This document shows positions 35,950 through 48,469 of a stretch of 64,000 bases of DNA, piece by piece. Numbering within the stretch: the first letter of the stretch is position 1; the number at the start of each line of letters is the position of its first letter. The stretch is taken from NCBI RefSeq assembly GCF_041734735.1, contig NC_134876.1, positions 26,659,752-26,723,751 of the forward strand. Reading direction: 5' to 3'. The position numbers and the translations under genes are program-made. The notes beneath the pieces were generated by a model, which was given only the letters and a program-made list of their open reading frames with translations, was not told the origin of the DNA and made no database searches. This stretch comes from Babylonia areolata. Lineage: Eukaryota; Mollusca; Gastropoda; Neogastropoda; Buccinidae.

Positions 35950-38137
35950 TGTAGCCAAGCGCTAGGCTGGCTTCACTGACTGTTTACCGCACCAGCTATA
36001 GCAGCTGCCATTTTTGTCACAGCATACCTCCTGCATTTCAATGACTCACTCATAATGTGTGACGCCTTTCCCAGTTTGAATGTAAAGCCCATTCTAGACC
36101 TATTCTCTAAATATCTATTAAATCAAGTCTCTGTATCGTTTACTGTAATATTATACTTGTTGTGCATACACACACACTTAAATCAGTTAGAAGCATACTT
36201 GGTTTCAGTTTAATCATTCGTCAGTCTAAAGATTTCAACTGACGCTAAGCTTACGTCATTTTGTCCTTCTCGTCACATGACTCCATAACCAGTGTCATGA
36301 TTGGGTGAGCTGTTATCTGTGTTTCTGACACAGCATATTTAATTAATATCTCTTCTGTTGGATCAGTAAACTGGAAGCATTATATACTGGCAGAATCGAC
36401 GCAATTCCATCTTTAAATCTATTCCATTTATGTTTGCCTACATTACACTGATTTAACGCAGTTTGTAATTTTCCGCAATGAGCTCACAAAAACTGACCCT
36501 TTTCAGGTGACTTAAATTAAGATTATAAATTCATTATAAATAATAAGCACCTCATTTTATCCTCATTAGAAAGTAGGTGTTGAGCTCTTTTCTTTTTCGA
36601 CCTATCCGACGTAAATCGGTTCAGGAATCATTTAGAAATCTATCCCTGAACACCTTGTCACAAACGCAAAACTGAGCAAATTTAGGAGCATTTGAGCCGA
36701 TTTGCTTCAGTGACCCTGCTAGCATCAGTGCAGTTCGCTTAATTTGCATAAATTGGTGGAGTGGGTGATCATCTGGTCACTTTCTACCTGGTCTGACCAG
36801 AGCCTGCTCTCTTTCTCTCTTGCTGTTTCTCAAGCAGTGTGTGTGTGTGTGTGTGTGTGTGCGTTGTACCAGAGGCTGACATCTCGCTACGTATCACTGT
36901 AAGTACCCCATTTAGAATCTGCTATGCTAATGATTTGTAAATTGTAATCTTTGACATAGTACTTGTGTTCATATGAGTATGTTGATATTGCTTTGTTCAG
37001 TTATTGCTTTGACATGCAGTCACAGCTCGGCTATGATTGATCTTGAAAATCGCCATGTCGTCATATGCTTGGAGCAGTGTTCCATTTGATTCTTCTTAAT
37101 ATGACAGTCAGTGACATCTCTGGACACTGATAGTTTGAGAATGTTCTAGTGAGTGCATATGACGTGTTCTTTCTAATTCGCTGTCACCGATGAAGGTTTG
37201 GTTCCTTATCTGGCTTCAGCAGAGATTTAAATGTTGAGCACAACCTTAGCTATGTTGATATTCAGCTTTGATGAAATGGACAACTTGTGTAGGTTATTCA
37301 CCACTTAATGGTGAAGCCATGACAGTTCTTCCAATCTCTGTGTTAAGCACTGACTACTTATCCTCTCAGGTTGTCAGTATTATATCAAAGCCACTGATTT
37401 TAACTTGCTTATTATTCATGTATTATTTTACATGCTGATATCAGTTATGCTGCCACAGTGTTTCACTGGTTCTAATTACTCAAAGATGTGTGTAGTATTC
37501 TGTGGTGATTACAAGATAGTGTTGTAGTGACATCAGCTATTGGTTAAAACTATCTGATATGTATCACAGTTTGTAAATTGTAATTTAGCTATCATGCCCT
37601 TTCCTATACAGCTTACTCCAGTATAGCGCAACATGATAAACTGATTCATTTGAGTCACTTTGACACAGTATAAGCTTTACCTAATCTATACTGTCAGTGT
37701 ACTTTCATTAAATTAGCATAGCTTCAATTACTTTAACTGCACTACTTAAATGTATTAGAAATGTCATTTGATGTCAGAGTTTGGTCTTCACACATATGCA
37801 TTATCTCATCTTATGTTGTTGCGTATCCCAAACCAAGTGATAGTCTTTCCATGTAATATGTATGCATGCGCTTTACTATTCACTTGTGCTGACATATTGT
37901 GCTAATGACATTTGTTTGTGTCATTCCATGCGCTGTTTAACCTCTTCTCCCAATCTCTTCTTCTTCTCTTTATAATAACTATTGTAAATAAAACAATAGA
38001 AGAGCCCTTTTGTGACTGCCTCTGTATGTTCCTGTCCTGTGCGTGGGAATTCTTTTTTATCCTTTCAATCATTCTGTTAGTTCTTTTGTACCATACCCTT
38101 TATTTATAAATATACCACTCCGGTAACACGGCTAAAA
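35950..38137 (+). mobile_element. LTR-like repeat fossil, copy 2 (expanded)
   Basis: Starts TGTAGCCAAGCG and matches copy 1 (30,391) through the TATA-like GCATAAATTGGTGG near 36,750; it then carries about 1 kb of extra sequence before matching the copy 1 end again (TTGTAAATAAAACAATAGAA near 37,983, end CACGGCTA). No coding sequence. It looks old. Confidence 0.6.
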
Positions 38138-38162
38138 AAGGACAGGATAAAGATCCATCACA

Positions 38163-38559
38163 AAAAGTATCACAGTCAATTAATTGTAATTTAGCGATCA
38201 TGCCCTCTCCTATATGGCTTACTCCAGTATAGTGCTACATGATAAACTGATTCATTTGAGTCACTTTGACACAGTATAAGCTTCACTTAAATCTATTCTG
38301 TCAGAGTACTTTCACTAAATCAGTATAGCTTTTCTTCTCCTCATCCCTGTTTTCCTCTTCTCCTTATCCTTGTTTTATTTCTTCTTCTCTTTATCTCCTT
38401 ATAAATATTGTAAATAAAACAATAGAAAAACCCTTTTGTGACTGGCCTCTATATGTTCCTGGCTTGTGCGCAGGGATTCTTGTCTATCCTTTCTTTCTAT
38501 TATCATTAGTTAGTTCTTTTGTACCATCCCCTTATATACCACTCAGGCACACGGCTACA
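38163..38559 (+). repeat. Partial tandem copy of the LTR-like 3' part
   Basis: A shorter version of 37,563-38,137: both carry CTTACTCCAGTATAG, GATAAACTGATTCATTTGAG and TTGTAAATAAAACAATAGAA, and this one ends with the intact GGCTACA. It is a head-to-tail duplication of the element's 3' portion. Confidence 0.75.
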
Positions 38560-38809
38560 AAATGAATAAACGGAAATGTTATTCTGGATCTGATTTTTCT
38601 CTTGCTGTCTCTCCTATTTATCTCAGTGTATATGTCTCTGATTCTATTTGTCTTTCTCTCTCTCTCTCTCCTTAATAATAACAATGATAATAGCGATGAG
38701 TCTTGTGCAGAGACAAATCAAAACACTTTCACAACAGTCGTTCACACACATGCATAAGTCTAAAACTGGAGAAACTGAAGACAATGAAGAGATAGGGGAG
38801 GGAGGCTAT

Positions 38810-39690
38810 CTTGGGAAGAGGTGGGTTTTAAGGCCAGACTTGAAAAAGCTGAGTGCGGAGACGTAACGAAGCGAAAGAGGAAGTTCATTCCAAATGCAAG
38901 GTCCAAAGACAGAGAAAGAATGGCGGCCAACAGTCGAGTTCAAACATCTGGGTATGCGTAAACAGAGTGGATCCGAAGCCGATCGTAGAAAGTGAGATGA
39001 AGTGTAGAGGTGAAGGCAGACACAGAGATAGGAAGGGGCAGATTTGTGAATTATATTTATAACACAGAGTGTTGATCTTATACTTTATTCTCTGTGAGAC
39101 AGGGACCCAATGGAGATGTTGCAAAAGAGGAGTGATGTGTTAAAATATTTTCTTTCTGAGGACGAGTTTTGTATGCACTGAAAGGACTGAATGGATGAAG
39201 CAGGCAAATCTGGCAATAGAGAGTTACAGTAGTCAAGGCGAGAGAGAATGAGAGAAACGACAAGTCTAGATGTTGCGACAGATATTTCCAGATGGAACTG
39301 AGGCGCTGCAATGAAAATTGGCAGTAGCAGGATTGACATGTCTGACTGATAATTTTTTGATGGACAGTGTTTTGTCAAGGACAACGCAGAGGCTCCTGAC
39401 TGAGCTGGACAGAGGGATGGATGTACTGCCAAGTTTGATTTTGTCAGTTGTGATGGAAGAGGGGTTTTGTTTAGTTCCAATGATCATTGCTTTGGTTTTC
39501 TCCGCGTTCAGTTGTAACTTATTTAGAGTCATCCAGTTTTTAATGTCCAGGAAGCAGTCGGATGTTTCTTGCAAGAGCAACGGCAATTTTTCAGGGGTAT
39601 CACTTTTCTGGAGTTGAGTGTCATCAGCGTAAGAATGATGATTGACATTATGGTGGTTGATAATTTCAGCGATCTGTTTCGCTAACCCTC
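38810..39690 (-). mobile_element. CR1/L2-like LINE, RT 3' half
   Basis: On the - strand: HSYADDTQLQKSDTPEKLPL (39,645), LNKLQLNAEKTKAMIIGTKQ (39,530), SSVRSLCVVLDKTLS (39,410), RLVVSLILSRLDYCNSLLPD (39,250) and LLQHLHWVPVSQRIKYKINT (39,110). Block order and wording match L2/CR1 RTs and resemble the element at 52.3-55.0 kb. Short frame breaks make it inactive. Its 3' end lies near 38,810. Confidence 0.88.
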
Positions 39691-40058
39691 TTTCTCTCTC
39701 TCGCTGGCTCACTCACACTCTATCTGTCCCTCTCTTTCTCTAACTGACACATGTATTTGTGTGTTCATGTATACTTGTATATACAAATTTCACAAAAAGT
39801 TAAGGAACACCACAAAAGCAGGTATCTTTTCATAATGTGTGTGTGTGTGTGTGTGTGTTATCGAGAGGTAATTCAGATTATTCAAGCTACATATGGTGTA
39901 CTATTGGCCTTTTCCTAAACACACCAACAACTGTTTCAGACACAGGTGCACCTTGAAACAGTTTGCAAATCGATGATTCAACCAGATAAGTTAGTTATTC
40001 AGCAATTGCCTATCACTGGTAGCTGTGGCTTTCCATTGTAAGAAAATGGAAGTGCACG
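39691..40058. other. Spacer with (GT)n
   Basis: Contains TTCACAAAAAGTTAAGGAAC near 39,787, reminiscent of some Tc1/mariner ends, and (GT)n at 39,837-39,857. No transposase frame is visible. Confidence 0.4.
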
Positions 40059-40258
40059 TACAAGAAAGCCCACATGGTAATGAAAGGCGCTCATTACATT
40101 GGCTACATGCACTGCTGTTCAAAGAACAGTTTGTAGCATTTCACCCTGCATACAAGAAAGCCCATATGGTAATAAATGGCGCTCATTATATTGGCTACAT
40201 ACACTGCTGTTCAAAGAACAGTCTGTAGTATTTCACCATGCATACAAGAAAACTGTGC
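40059..40258. repeat. 92-bp tandem duplication
   Basis: Units begin TACAAGAAAGCCCA at 40,059 and 40,151, with a third start (TACAAGAAA) at 40,243 that breaks off. The two full units differ at several sites. Confidence 0.9.
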
Positions 40259-40310
40259 AAGTTCATCAATGGTCCTGAACTTTTTCTTAATCACACACAC
40301 ACACACACAC

Positions 40311-40352
<42 letters not shown>

Positions 40353-40930
40353 AATCATTTGCTCACTCACTTATTAATATATGGATGGATGTGGGTATAT
40401 CAAATAACAATCCAAAAGAAGTCAGCTGTATGCAGACAGCGTGTCTGGTGTCAGTGCACCGCCAATGACTGCGTTCCGAACTGTTCGTTTTTTTTGTTTG
40501 TTTGTTGTTGTTTTTCAGTCACAGTCTTCTCCCGAAATTTCCACGAGTACATCAAAAGATACATGCGCAGCCTACCATCGTAATAATAGATGTGGTCTGC
40601 CACAGAAAATAAAGACCATTCACCACCTTGTGACTAACATTATAACGCGGCATATGATCGCCGAACAGATACAGGCTGTTCTGTTTTAGGACCAGGGAAC
40701 ACAATGATAAACCGCTCAAGAGGGTCATTCAGCAATAACCATTCCGTTCTTTAGGAGACAGACTGCTTTTCGAAGCGTGGCTGTGTTGATACCCGATATT
40801 AAACACCAAACACACACACACAATCACTCTCTCACTCTCTTTCCCTCTCTCATCACCACCCTCTCTCACTACGAAAAACACAAGTTGTAAACTTGCAGTA
40901 GTGTAGTGTAGTGTAGTGTAGTGTAATGTA

Positions 40931-40966
<36 letters not shown>

Positions 40967-41298
40967 TACCATTAACCTCTAAGATTGCCGTTATCCTAAA
41001 AAGTAAACCGTTGAACTGCACAAATCATGTCTAATTAATTGGGAATCGATGTAGAACTAACCGGCACGTCTTTTTTGCTATCATAATAAATACAAACGCA
41101 ATGAAACAGAGTGAAATGATTATAAAAAAAAAAATTTTTAAAAACCCAACCAACCAACCAACCAAACAAACAAAAAACAACCCAAAATACCAAACAACCT
41201 CTGCCCAGACTTCCAAAAGAAAATGAGCACTTCCCAGCTGGCACCGCATATCCGTGTGATCATCATTATTTTATTCAATCATTTATGTTATCATTATT
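40259..41298. other. Non-coding, microsatellite-rich
   Basis: (CA)n at about 40,290-40,350, a (GTGTA)n then (GT)n compound repeat at 40,899-40,965, and A-rich 41,125-41,180. No gene seen. Confidence 0.5.
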
Positions 41299-41486
41299 GT
41301 TATTGATCATATCATTCACATAATTATTTGTTCTGTATTCTTTTAATTTTCATTTGTTTCCATTTGTATTTCTTATCTATTTGTTATTGATCATATCATT
41401 CATATAATTATTTGTTCTATATTCTTTTAATTTTCATTCATTTTCATTTGTATTTCTTTTCTTATCTATCATTTCAATCTATGAAT
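41299..41486. repeat. 94-bp tandem duplication
   Basis: GTTATTGATCATATCATTCA begins units at 41,299 and 41,393; the following AATTATTTGTTCT and TTTAATTTTCATT blocks are also repeated. AT-rich and non-coding. Confidence 0.85.
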
Positions 41487-41497
41487 TAATTATTTGA

Positions 41498-41733
41498 TTA
41501 ACTCACTCAGTACGGCCAGTCCTCTCTTCTCTATGCAGACCCCTCGGATGTCCAGTGGGTGTCTGAATGACCCAACCTTTAGCTTCCGTCGTCAGAATTG
41601 TGGTATTCTTTGTCAACATTCACCTCTTCAGTGTAAGAGCCTTCCACTTGTAATATTTTGATGGCGGTAATTGGGGAGAAACGCTGTTAACGTCGTCTCT
41701 TTCGCCATTCGTATGGAGAGAGTTAACTCACTC
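41498..41733. mobile_element. Short interspersed element with 11-bp flanking direct repeats
   Basis: A 214-bp non-coding unit (41,509-41,722) lies between two copies of TTAACTCACTC (41,498-41,508 and 41,723-41,733). Internal landmarks are AGTACGGCCAGTCCTCTCTT and GTCGTCTCTTTCGCCATTCG. I recall this unit as dispersed in gastropod sequences. Class unknown; no Pol III boxes or clear inverted ends. Confidence 0.6.
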
Positions 41734-43457
41734 CCTACTAATTACCTGATATCAAGTGATGACAGGCGAGAGCGTTCCCTACTGATTACCGCTATACACG
41801 TTCTGACTTTCAAAAATTTCCACGCATCACACAGCTGGGAATGGACAATGCTGAATGGGTCTCCTGCCTTGCCTTATTAGCATAGCAAAACATCAGACCA
41901 CTGGTATTGGCCAATATTTGCTTGTCACTGAGGTTTCAAGCTATTTTTATTCCAACCTGGACCGAGTGACTGCACGTGTGACAATGGCCTCCAGGCTCAC
42001 ACACGTTATTCTCGAAAGAGACAAGAAATTCGTGCTTTCAGCTAACAAGCTCAAAGGGATGGCTTTGACTTGGTAGGGGCTGGAGAAAAGAGAGCTTTTT
42101 AGTCCATCAGAAGGAGGGCAATGTGTATTGGACAGTGAAACTGGTGTGAGTGACAGGGGAAGGGGGAGGGGCAGTAGATGTGGCAAGTGACAGGCAGTTG
42201 AAATGGAGATGGTGATTGGTGGTGAATATGCTAATAAACCACTGGCTGTTGAAACAGAGGAAGGTTTTGTTTGATTGATGTTTCTTTTCCAACACTTATA
42301 TCATACATGGGGCAAGACACACACAGACAAAAGTTACAAGGCATGACAGACCACGCCCCCCACCCCCTTGAGTTGAAGTAAGTTCACTTGCAGTTTGAAG
42401 AGGCTCCCATTCATTCATCATTTACAGTCTAATGGAATTCTAAGAGTGAGATTTGTGGAAAACAATGTTTTTTTTCATGAACAGTGCAGGCTTCACCTAT
42501 ACAAGTTCTATACCACCCTCACATTTTACGTCATGAAAAAATATTTTCTACCTCCTGCTGTACAGAATGCATTTTAGAAGTTAGAGTTATGAAACATAGT
42601 GCTCTCTTTATTTCATACCTCAACAATTGTGTGTCCAAATTTCATGTGACTGTGTTTACTCGTTATTTTTTAACAATTTTTTAAAACTTTACAAATGCCC
42701 AGTACACAGAGGAAGGCATGCTTACAAATCGCCCAGTAGGGAGTGAATTAATTGATAAATTAATGAATTACTTATTTCTGTATGTATCTGTTGATTTTAT
42801 CTGTGTATCTACATCATTTTATCTTGTATTTTCCTTCAGAGCCTGAACTGATCTAAACTTTCCTGCCTGAGTGCAGAGCGCCTAAATTGACTTTACACTG
42901 ATCCTCTCAGTCTTGAACAGATCTCGTCACTCAGTGTAACGGATCAGAATCTAAACTGTCTCCTCCATGGCATGTTTTAGAACGAGTTATGACGATAAAG
43001 ACTGTTGTATCGGCACTTTACGTCACTCGGCTGAGGGTCGAACGCGGATCCGTTATTATTTCTGTCTGCAAATTAAGATAACAGCAGTTCGAGGATAATG
43101 GCACCACAAACGTGTGCGCATTCGTGCAGGTATGCAGGAGATCCACAAAATCAACATCAAACATTCCATCTCCTACCGGAAAGCAAACTTAATAATTGTT
43201 TTCCATGTCCAGAGTATGACATGTTTTGGTGATAGTATTTTGGCAGCTTTGTTTACAGTCACCTGACAGCTTTGTCTACATTCACCCTGAGAAGAAAAAA
43301 AAAATTGTTGTGCTCCAGTGTGCACGTAATCCGCCATACCCCAACTCCGCATTAATCGAGTTTGTGTTTCCAGTGTCATATCCTATGCAGTAAGTAAGCC
43401 ATGACTGGGTCACAGTGGGAGAAACATAATGGAGTTTGCTTTCAGTCAGCTAGTTGC

Positions 43458-43488
<31 letters not shown>

Positions 43489-43639
43489 TCTGTGTCTTTG
43501 TGCAAGAGAGTTTTAACTTAAGGCAGTGGTGTTCAAAGGATAGTTGAAGAACGGGAAACAGGACACCAAGGAGAACACCAAGACGGGCAGGCAGTGAAAA
43601 AGCTGTAATGTCCATCAGGTGTCCCTCCCTTCCCTGAAA
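41734..43639. other. Spacer, no gene seen
   Basis: Mixed sequence with (GT)n at 43,459-43,488. Short open frames here have no recognisable motifs. Confidence 0.5.
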
Positions 43640-44000
43640 ATGCTGGCTGGCTTGGTGTTCAACGATAGTCAGGTTGAACTGAACGTTGCTGGCTTGGTGT
43701 TCAACAATAGTCAGGTTGAATTGAACGCTGCTGGCTTGGTGTTCAATGATAGTCAGGTTGAACTGAACGTTGCTGGCTTGGTGTTCAACGAGTCAGGTTG
43801 AACTGAACGTTGCTGGCTTGGTGTTCAACGATAGGTTGAAATGAACGTTGCTGGTTTGGTGCTCAACGATAGTCAGGTTGAACTGAACGTTGCTGGCTTG
43901 GTGTTCAACGACAGTCAGGTTGAACTGAACATTGCTGGCTTTGTTTCAACGATAGTCAGGTTGAATTGAATGTTGCTGGTTTGGTTTCAACGATAGTCAG
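43640..44000. repeat. About 42-bp minisatellite, block 1
   Basis: About eight units of GGCTTGGTGTTCAACGATAG followed by TCAGGTTGAACTGAACGTTGCT. Units vary slightly in length. Where the period is 42 bp an open frame gives a repeated peptide (AGLVFNDSQVELNV), but indels in other units break it. Confidence 0.92.
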
Positions 44001-44890
44001 TGTCACGGCTCGTGGCGTTCTTTGTATGTGTGTTCGTGTGCACTTCTCTTCTCCTTCCCTTCCCCCCTCTCTCCCTTCCTTTCTCATTCACCATCCCCTC
44101 TTTTTTGTGTGTATGTTTGGCTTAATTAACGTCGATCTTATGCACAGTCATCTCTTAGGATATGTGTGTGACATGGTGCTGTTTCTTAACATTCTGAACT
44201 CTGAGCCAAGTTCAAGAATTTATGCAGTTGGGTTGGAAAGATTTAGCTTTGCTGTCGATGCCAAGCTCTCTTAAGAAACGGGTCACTGTTCCAGTGTGTG
44301 AGCTGTTAGGCGCCGTCAGACAGAAGTAGTGAGGTGTTTTCTTTGCCACTCCCTTCCTCTGTGTCTGGGTCTGTGTTTTTCATCTTGGGCCAGTGGTGTG
44401 CCTCTGTATTTACCTGGTGACAGATTTTCCTGCGAGTTATTTCCCCCATAACACTGCCCCCAACGGAACTCCAGGATTCAGCCCTTCATCACTTCCCTCC
44501 TACCCTGTTCATCCCCAAATTTCCTCACGCCACTCCCTCTCCCCATCTCCATCGTCCTCTTTCCCACTGCCCTTCTCACCCCATCCTGTCCCCATACTCG
44601 TGTCTGCGAGTGAGTGACATCTGTCTTCAACTCCCAATGGAATTTGGTTCATGTGAACTTTGACAGTATCACAGAGCCAAATTGTGACAATATCATGTGA
44701 AGGACTGAGATTTGGAGGTCATGCTGTGATTAAAGTTGAATTATTAATTCCACTTGCTTTGAATCTATTTCATGTAATCAATTTGTGTGTGACCACAGTA
44801 AAGAACCGGGCTGAACTTTTCTGTGTTTGTGTTGTCGAGATGTTAGTCTGGAAAGGGGTGGGGGTACATGGGCAACCCCTTATGGGTTGT
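44001..44890. other. Spacer between the two minisatellite blocks
   Basis: C/T-rich patches near 44,050-44,100 and 44,480-44,600. No gene recognised. Confidence 0.5.
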
Positions 44891-45096
44891 GACAGTCAAG
44901 TTGAACTGAACGTTGCTGTTTGGGTTGGTGTTCAACGATAGGTTGAACTGAACGTTGCTTTTTGGGTTGGTATTCAACGATAGTCAGGTTGAAATGAACG
45001 TTGCTGTCTAGGCTGGTGTTCAACGATAGTCAGGTTGAACTGAACGTTGCTGTCTAGGTTGGTGTTCAACGACAGTCAGGTTGAACTGAACGTTGT
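44891..45096. repeat. About 42-50-bp minisatellite, block 2
   Basis: Four to five units of the same family as block 1, with a variant spacer (TGTTTGGGTTGG or TGTCTAGGTTGG) between the shared TGTTCAACGATAGTCAGGTT motifs. Confidence 0.9.
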
Positions 45097-45504
45097 GCCA
45101 CAGACAGACCAGGCAGCTTCTAAAACAGGGGAGTTGGGTGTGTACAATTCTACACTCGGAATGTAGGATAAGCATCACTGAGAAGAGAGAAAAATGGGTG
45201 GGGGAGAAGGGCGATGGGGGAGAGACAGCCATATACAGACAAAAAGACAGAGATAGAGACAGGCAGAGAGAGACAGAGACAGACATATACAGACACAGAC
45301 AGAGACAGGCAGAGAGAGACAGAGACAGACAGATGGACAGACGGACGGATAGCCAGACGGACAGACTGAATCTTGATTTTTAAAATTAAAAAAAAAAATT
45401 AACTCTTGGTTTCCAATATAATATTTTTGTTACTGACATCGTATCCATAACAGTACATGTGTTTAATATTACTGACATAACCTTGATAAATCTATAGCCT
45501 ACGA
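45097..45504. repeat. GACA/GAGA low-complexity tract and spacer
   Basis: Purine-rich GACAGA-type sequence from about 45,222 to 45,365, then AT-rich spacer. No gene. Confidence 0.7.
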
Positions 45505-45945
45505 GCATTTTTTTCTCAGCAGCTAAGCTCTGGAACTCCACCTCGCTTTCTCAGACACAGTCAGTCCCTGGAGTCTTTCAGCTCAGGCATGAAAACATCT
45601 CTCTTTACCCATTACTGTGATTCACCTATCCCCTCCCTAACATCTATGAGCGTGCCGTTTCCATCCAAACTGATTACTTCATTGTGATGCAGGAGGGGAA
45701 GGGGTGTGACTGCGGTTGTCCGTGTGTGTGTGTGTGGCGTGGTGTGTGAGTGTGTGTGTGTGTGTGTGTGTGAGTGTGTGTGTGTGTGTGTGTGTGATAT
45801 GTTTTTACTTGTTATCGCTTTTTTCTGCGTTATACACATTACCATAATTATTATTGTGTCTTTGTCGTTACTTTTGTAGTTATTGTAAAGCTCCTTTAGT
45901 GTCGGAAGACGTTATGTAAATTTTCATTATGATCATGACTGTAAT
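45505..45945 (+). mobile_element. CR1/L2-like LINE, extreme 3' end
   Basis: One frame reads AAKLWNSTSLSQT and the adjacent frame SLESFSSGMKTSLFTHY, the final conserved block of CR1/L2 ORF2. The following untranslated part (TGTAAAGCTCCTTTAGTGTC) is of LINE 3'-end type. A (GT)n tract at 45,721-45,796 has grown inside it. Confidence 0.6.
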
Positions 45946-46274
45946 CATTCTTCTTCTTCTCCTCCTCCTCCTCATTTTACAAGGCTCTAAGCATTATTAT
46001 TATTAGCTGGATAGCTTGCGGCATTAGATTATTTCACGTGCTTTAATGCCAATGTATTCTGATTTATCACTGATGTACTGAGAGCTGCGAACTGAATAAT
46101 AAAAAGCCTACATGAAATTTAGATTGTCCTGAGCATGTACAGAGTCCCAGTCGGAAAAAAAGAATTTTTGTTATTATGCTTATCTCAAACCCTGGAAAAA
46201 GAATTAACAGATACACTTGGCTCAGCAATGACGACTGATAACACGTACAGAACAGTCACACGCACGCACGTACG

Positions 46275-46315
<41 letters not shown>

Positions 46316-46612
46316 GCGTGTTCATGGGTCACATGAACTGATGCAAAAACACGTGCGCACAGTTGGCATGTTTTTATCTGCTTCATGTTGGCCAGACTTG
46401 GAAAAGGTTCTTTTATGTGGTGGAGATATTTTGAAAGTTCCATCAAAACAAGTGGAGCTCAGACTGACTGAATCCGATCCTCTGAAATATATACACCGTC
46501 CGGAATGACAGGCGGAGAGGCAGACAGTCCCACCATGCGTTTTTTATCAAGTGCAGGGGTGTCCTTCAACTTATTTCCACCACGCCGAATGGTGTCAGTG
46601 TGTGTGTCAGTG

Positions 46613-46644
<32 letters not shown>

Positions 46645-47289
46645 TGTGTGTGAGGGAGAGCATGCGTGGTGAGGCTTGCTCACACCCTTTTCGTCACTGG
46701 AGTGCTTTCAAGTCCTGTTCCCAGTTTCTGCTTTTGGTTTTGGTTCAGTCCTCATATTCAGTCAGCTATGTGGTCGTCAAAAGGTAAGATAATGTTAATT
46801 TTACTCATACTGATTAATGATTACATTATTTATACTAGTATGTAACGTATGAAATATCGGCAACATCCACAATCTTACCCCTCAAGAAGGAAAGAGTAGT
46901 GTTCACAACAAGACTGGACGTTCACTCCATCAGTCACACAGAGGAGTGGATGGGAAGAAATGTGGATATTGCCTGCATCTCTGTGGCTGTAAAAGCTAAC
47001 ATCTCTCATAGATCTTCTTCTACTTCCTCTTTTTTTCTCTTCTTCTTCACTGTGAAGAGTCATTGGGGCACCACACAGACCTCACCACCACACTCCTCCA
47101 ACTCTGTTGGTTGTGTCAAAGCCTGTGTCTTTGCAAATGGTTTTCCCGTCAATTGTGCAATATGTGTCAGTCCATCCTTTGCTTTGTCTTGCCGTCCATT
47201 TGCCTCTCAACCGAAAGAGTGGTTCAGCAAGGCCATTGGACCTTGTTACGTGGCTACACCGATGTAGCGTTCTTTACTTTAACTGATGC
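45946..47289. other. Spacer with dinucleotide repeats
   Basis: (CA)n at 46,276-46,311, (GT)n at 46,604-46,650, pyrimidine-rich 47,005-47,050. No protein match. It lies just upstream of the 55-bp array, so 5' exons of UGT copy 2 could be here, but I see none. Confidence 0.45.
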
Positions 47290-48085
47290 CAGCATCTATT
47301 GTGTTTGTTGCCCACAGACAGCACGTGATGATCAAGGTCCACAATGTTTAATGTTGTGTTTGTTGCCGACAGACAGCACATGTTGATCAAGGTCCAAAAT
47401 GTTTAATGTTGTGTTTGTTGCCGACAGGCAGCACGTGTTGATAAAGATCCACAATGTTTAATGTTGTGTTTGTTGCTAACAGACAGCACGTGCTGATCAA
47501 GGTCCAAAATGTTTAATGTATGTTGCCGACAGACAGCACGTGTTGATAAAGATCCACAATGTTTAATGTTGTGTTTGTTGCTGACAGACAGCACGTGTTG
47601 ATAAAGATCTACAATGTTTGATGCTGTGTTTGTTGCTGACAGAAAGCACGTGATGATCAAGGTCCACAATGTTTAATGTTTGTTGCCGACAGAAAGCACT
47701 GTTGATCAAGGTCCAAAATGTTTAATGTTGTGCTTGTTGCGGACAGATATCACGTCTTGATCAAGCTCCACAATGTTTAGTGTTGTGTTTGTTGCTGACA
47801 GACAGCACGTGTTGATAAAAATCCACAATGTTTAATGTTGTGTTTGTTGCCGACAGACAGCACGTGTTGATCAAGATCCAAAATGTTTAATGTTGTGTTT
47901 GTTGCTGACAGACAGCACGTGTTGATAAATGTCCAAAATATTTAATGTTGTGTTTGTTGCCAACAAACAGCACGTGTTGATCAAGGTCCAAAATGTTTAA
48001 TGTTGTGTTTGTTGCGGACAGATATCACGTCTTGATCAAGCTCCACAATGTTTAATGTTGTGTTTGTTGCCAACAGACAGCACGT
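47290..48085 (+). repeat. 55-bp tandem array, left part, about 15 copies
   Basis: The unit is TTGTTGCCGACAGACAGCAC followed by GTGTTGATCAAGGTCCACAA and TGTTTAATGTTGTGT; some units are 48-50 bp. Each holds an AG after GTTGCCGAC, the same string that forms the probable splice acceptor of UGT copy 2 at 49,461. Confidence 0.95.
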
Positions 48086-48427
48086 TTTTATCGGCCACAG
48101 CTTGTTGGTCTATTGGCCACAGCGTGTTTGTCTAAATGTCAGTTCTGGCTGGCCCATAATATCTGAAAATATTACTGTGAATACTGGAGTTCCTCAGGGT
48201 TGTGTTTTATCCTCTTTGCTTTTCTCCCTCTACATTAATGGCATCAGGTGCTCAGACCGTTTTCTCAGTCTTGTAAAATATGCTGACAACATGGCTTTAG
48301 TAGGTCTTTTAAAAGACGAGTTTTCACAGTATTTTTTAGAAATTAGTGTCATACACTCTTTCTTAAAGGATAACTTTCTCGAACTGAATGTGGAGAAAAC
48401 AAAAGAACTTATTTTAGGCAGTGAAAG

Positions 48428-48469
<42 letters not shown>

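Noticed and set aside
39787-39830. Tc1/mariner terminal repeat
   Set aside because: The string resembles some mariner ends, but no partner inverted repeat, TA duplication or transposase is visible.
47290-48085. CRISPR or coding repeat
   Set aside because: Tandem units without spacers and with variable length; frames on the - strand break at length variants.
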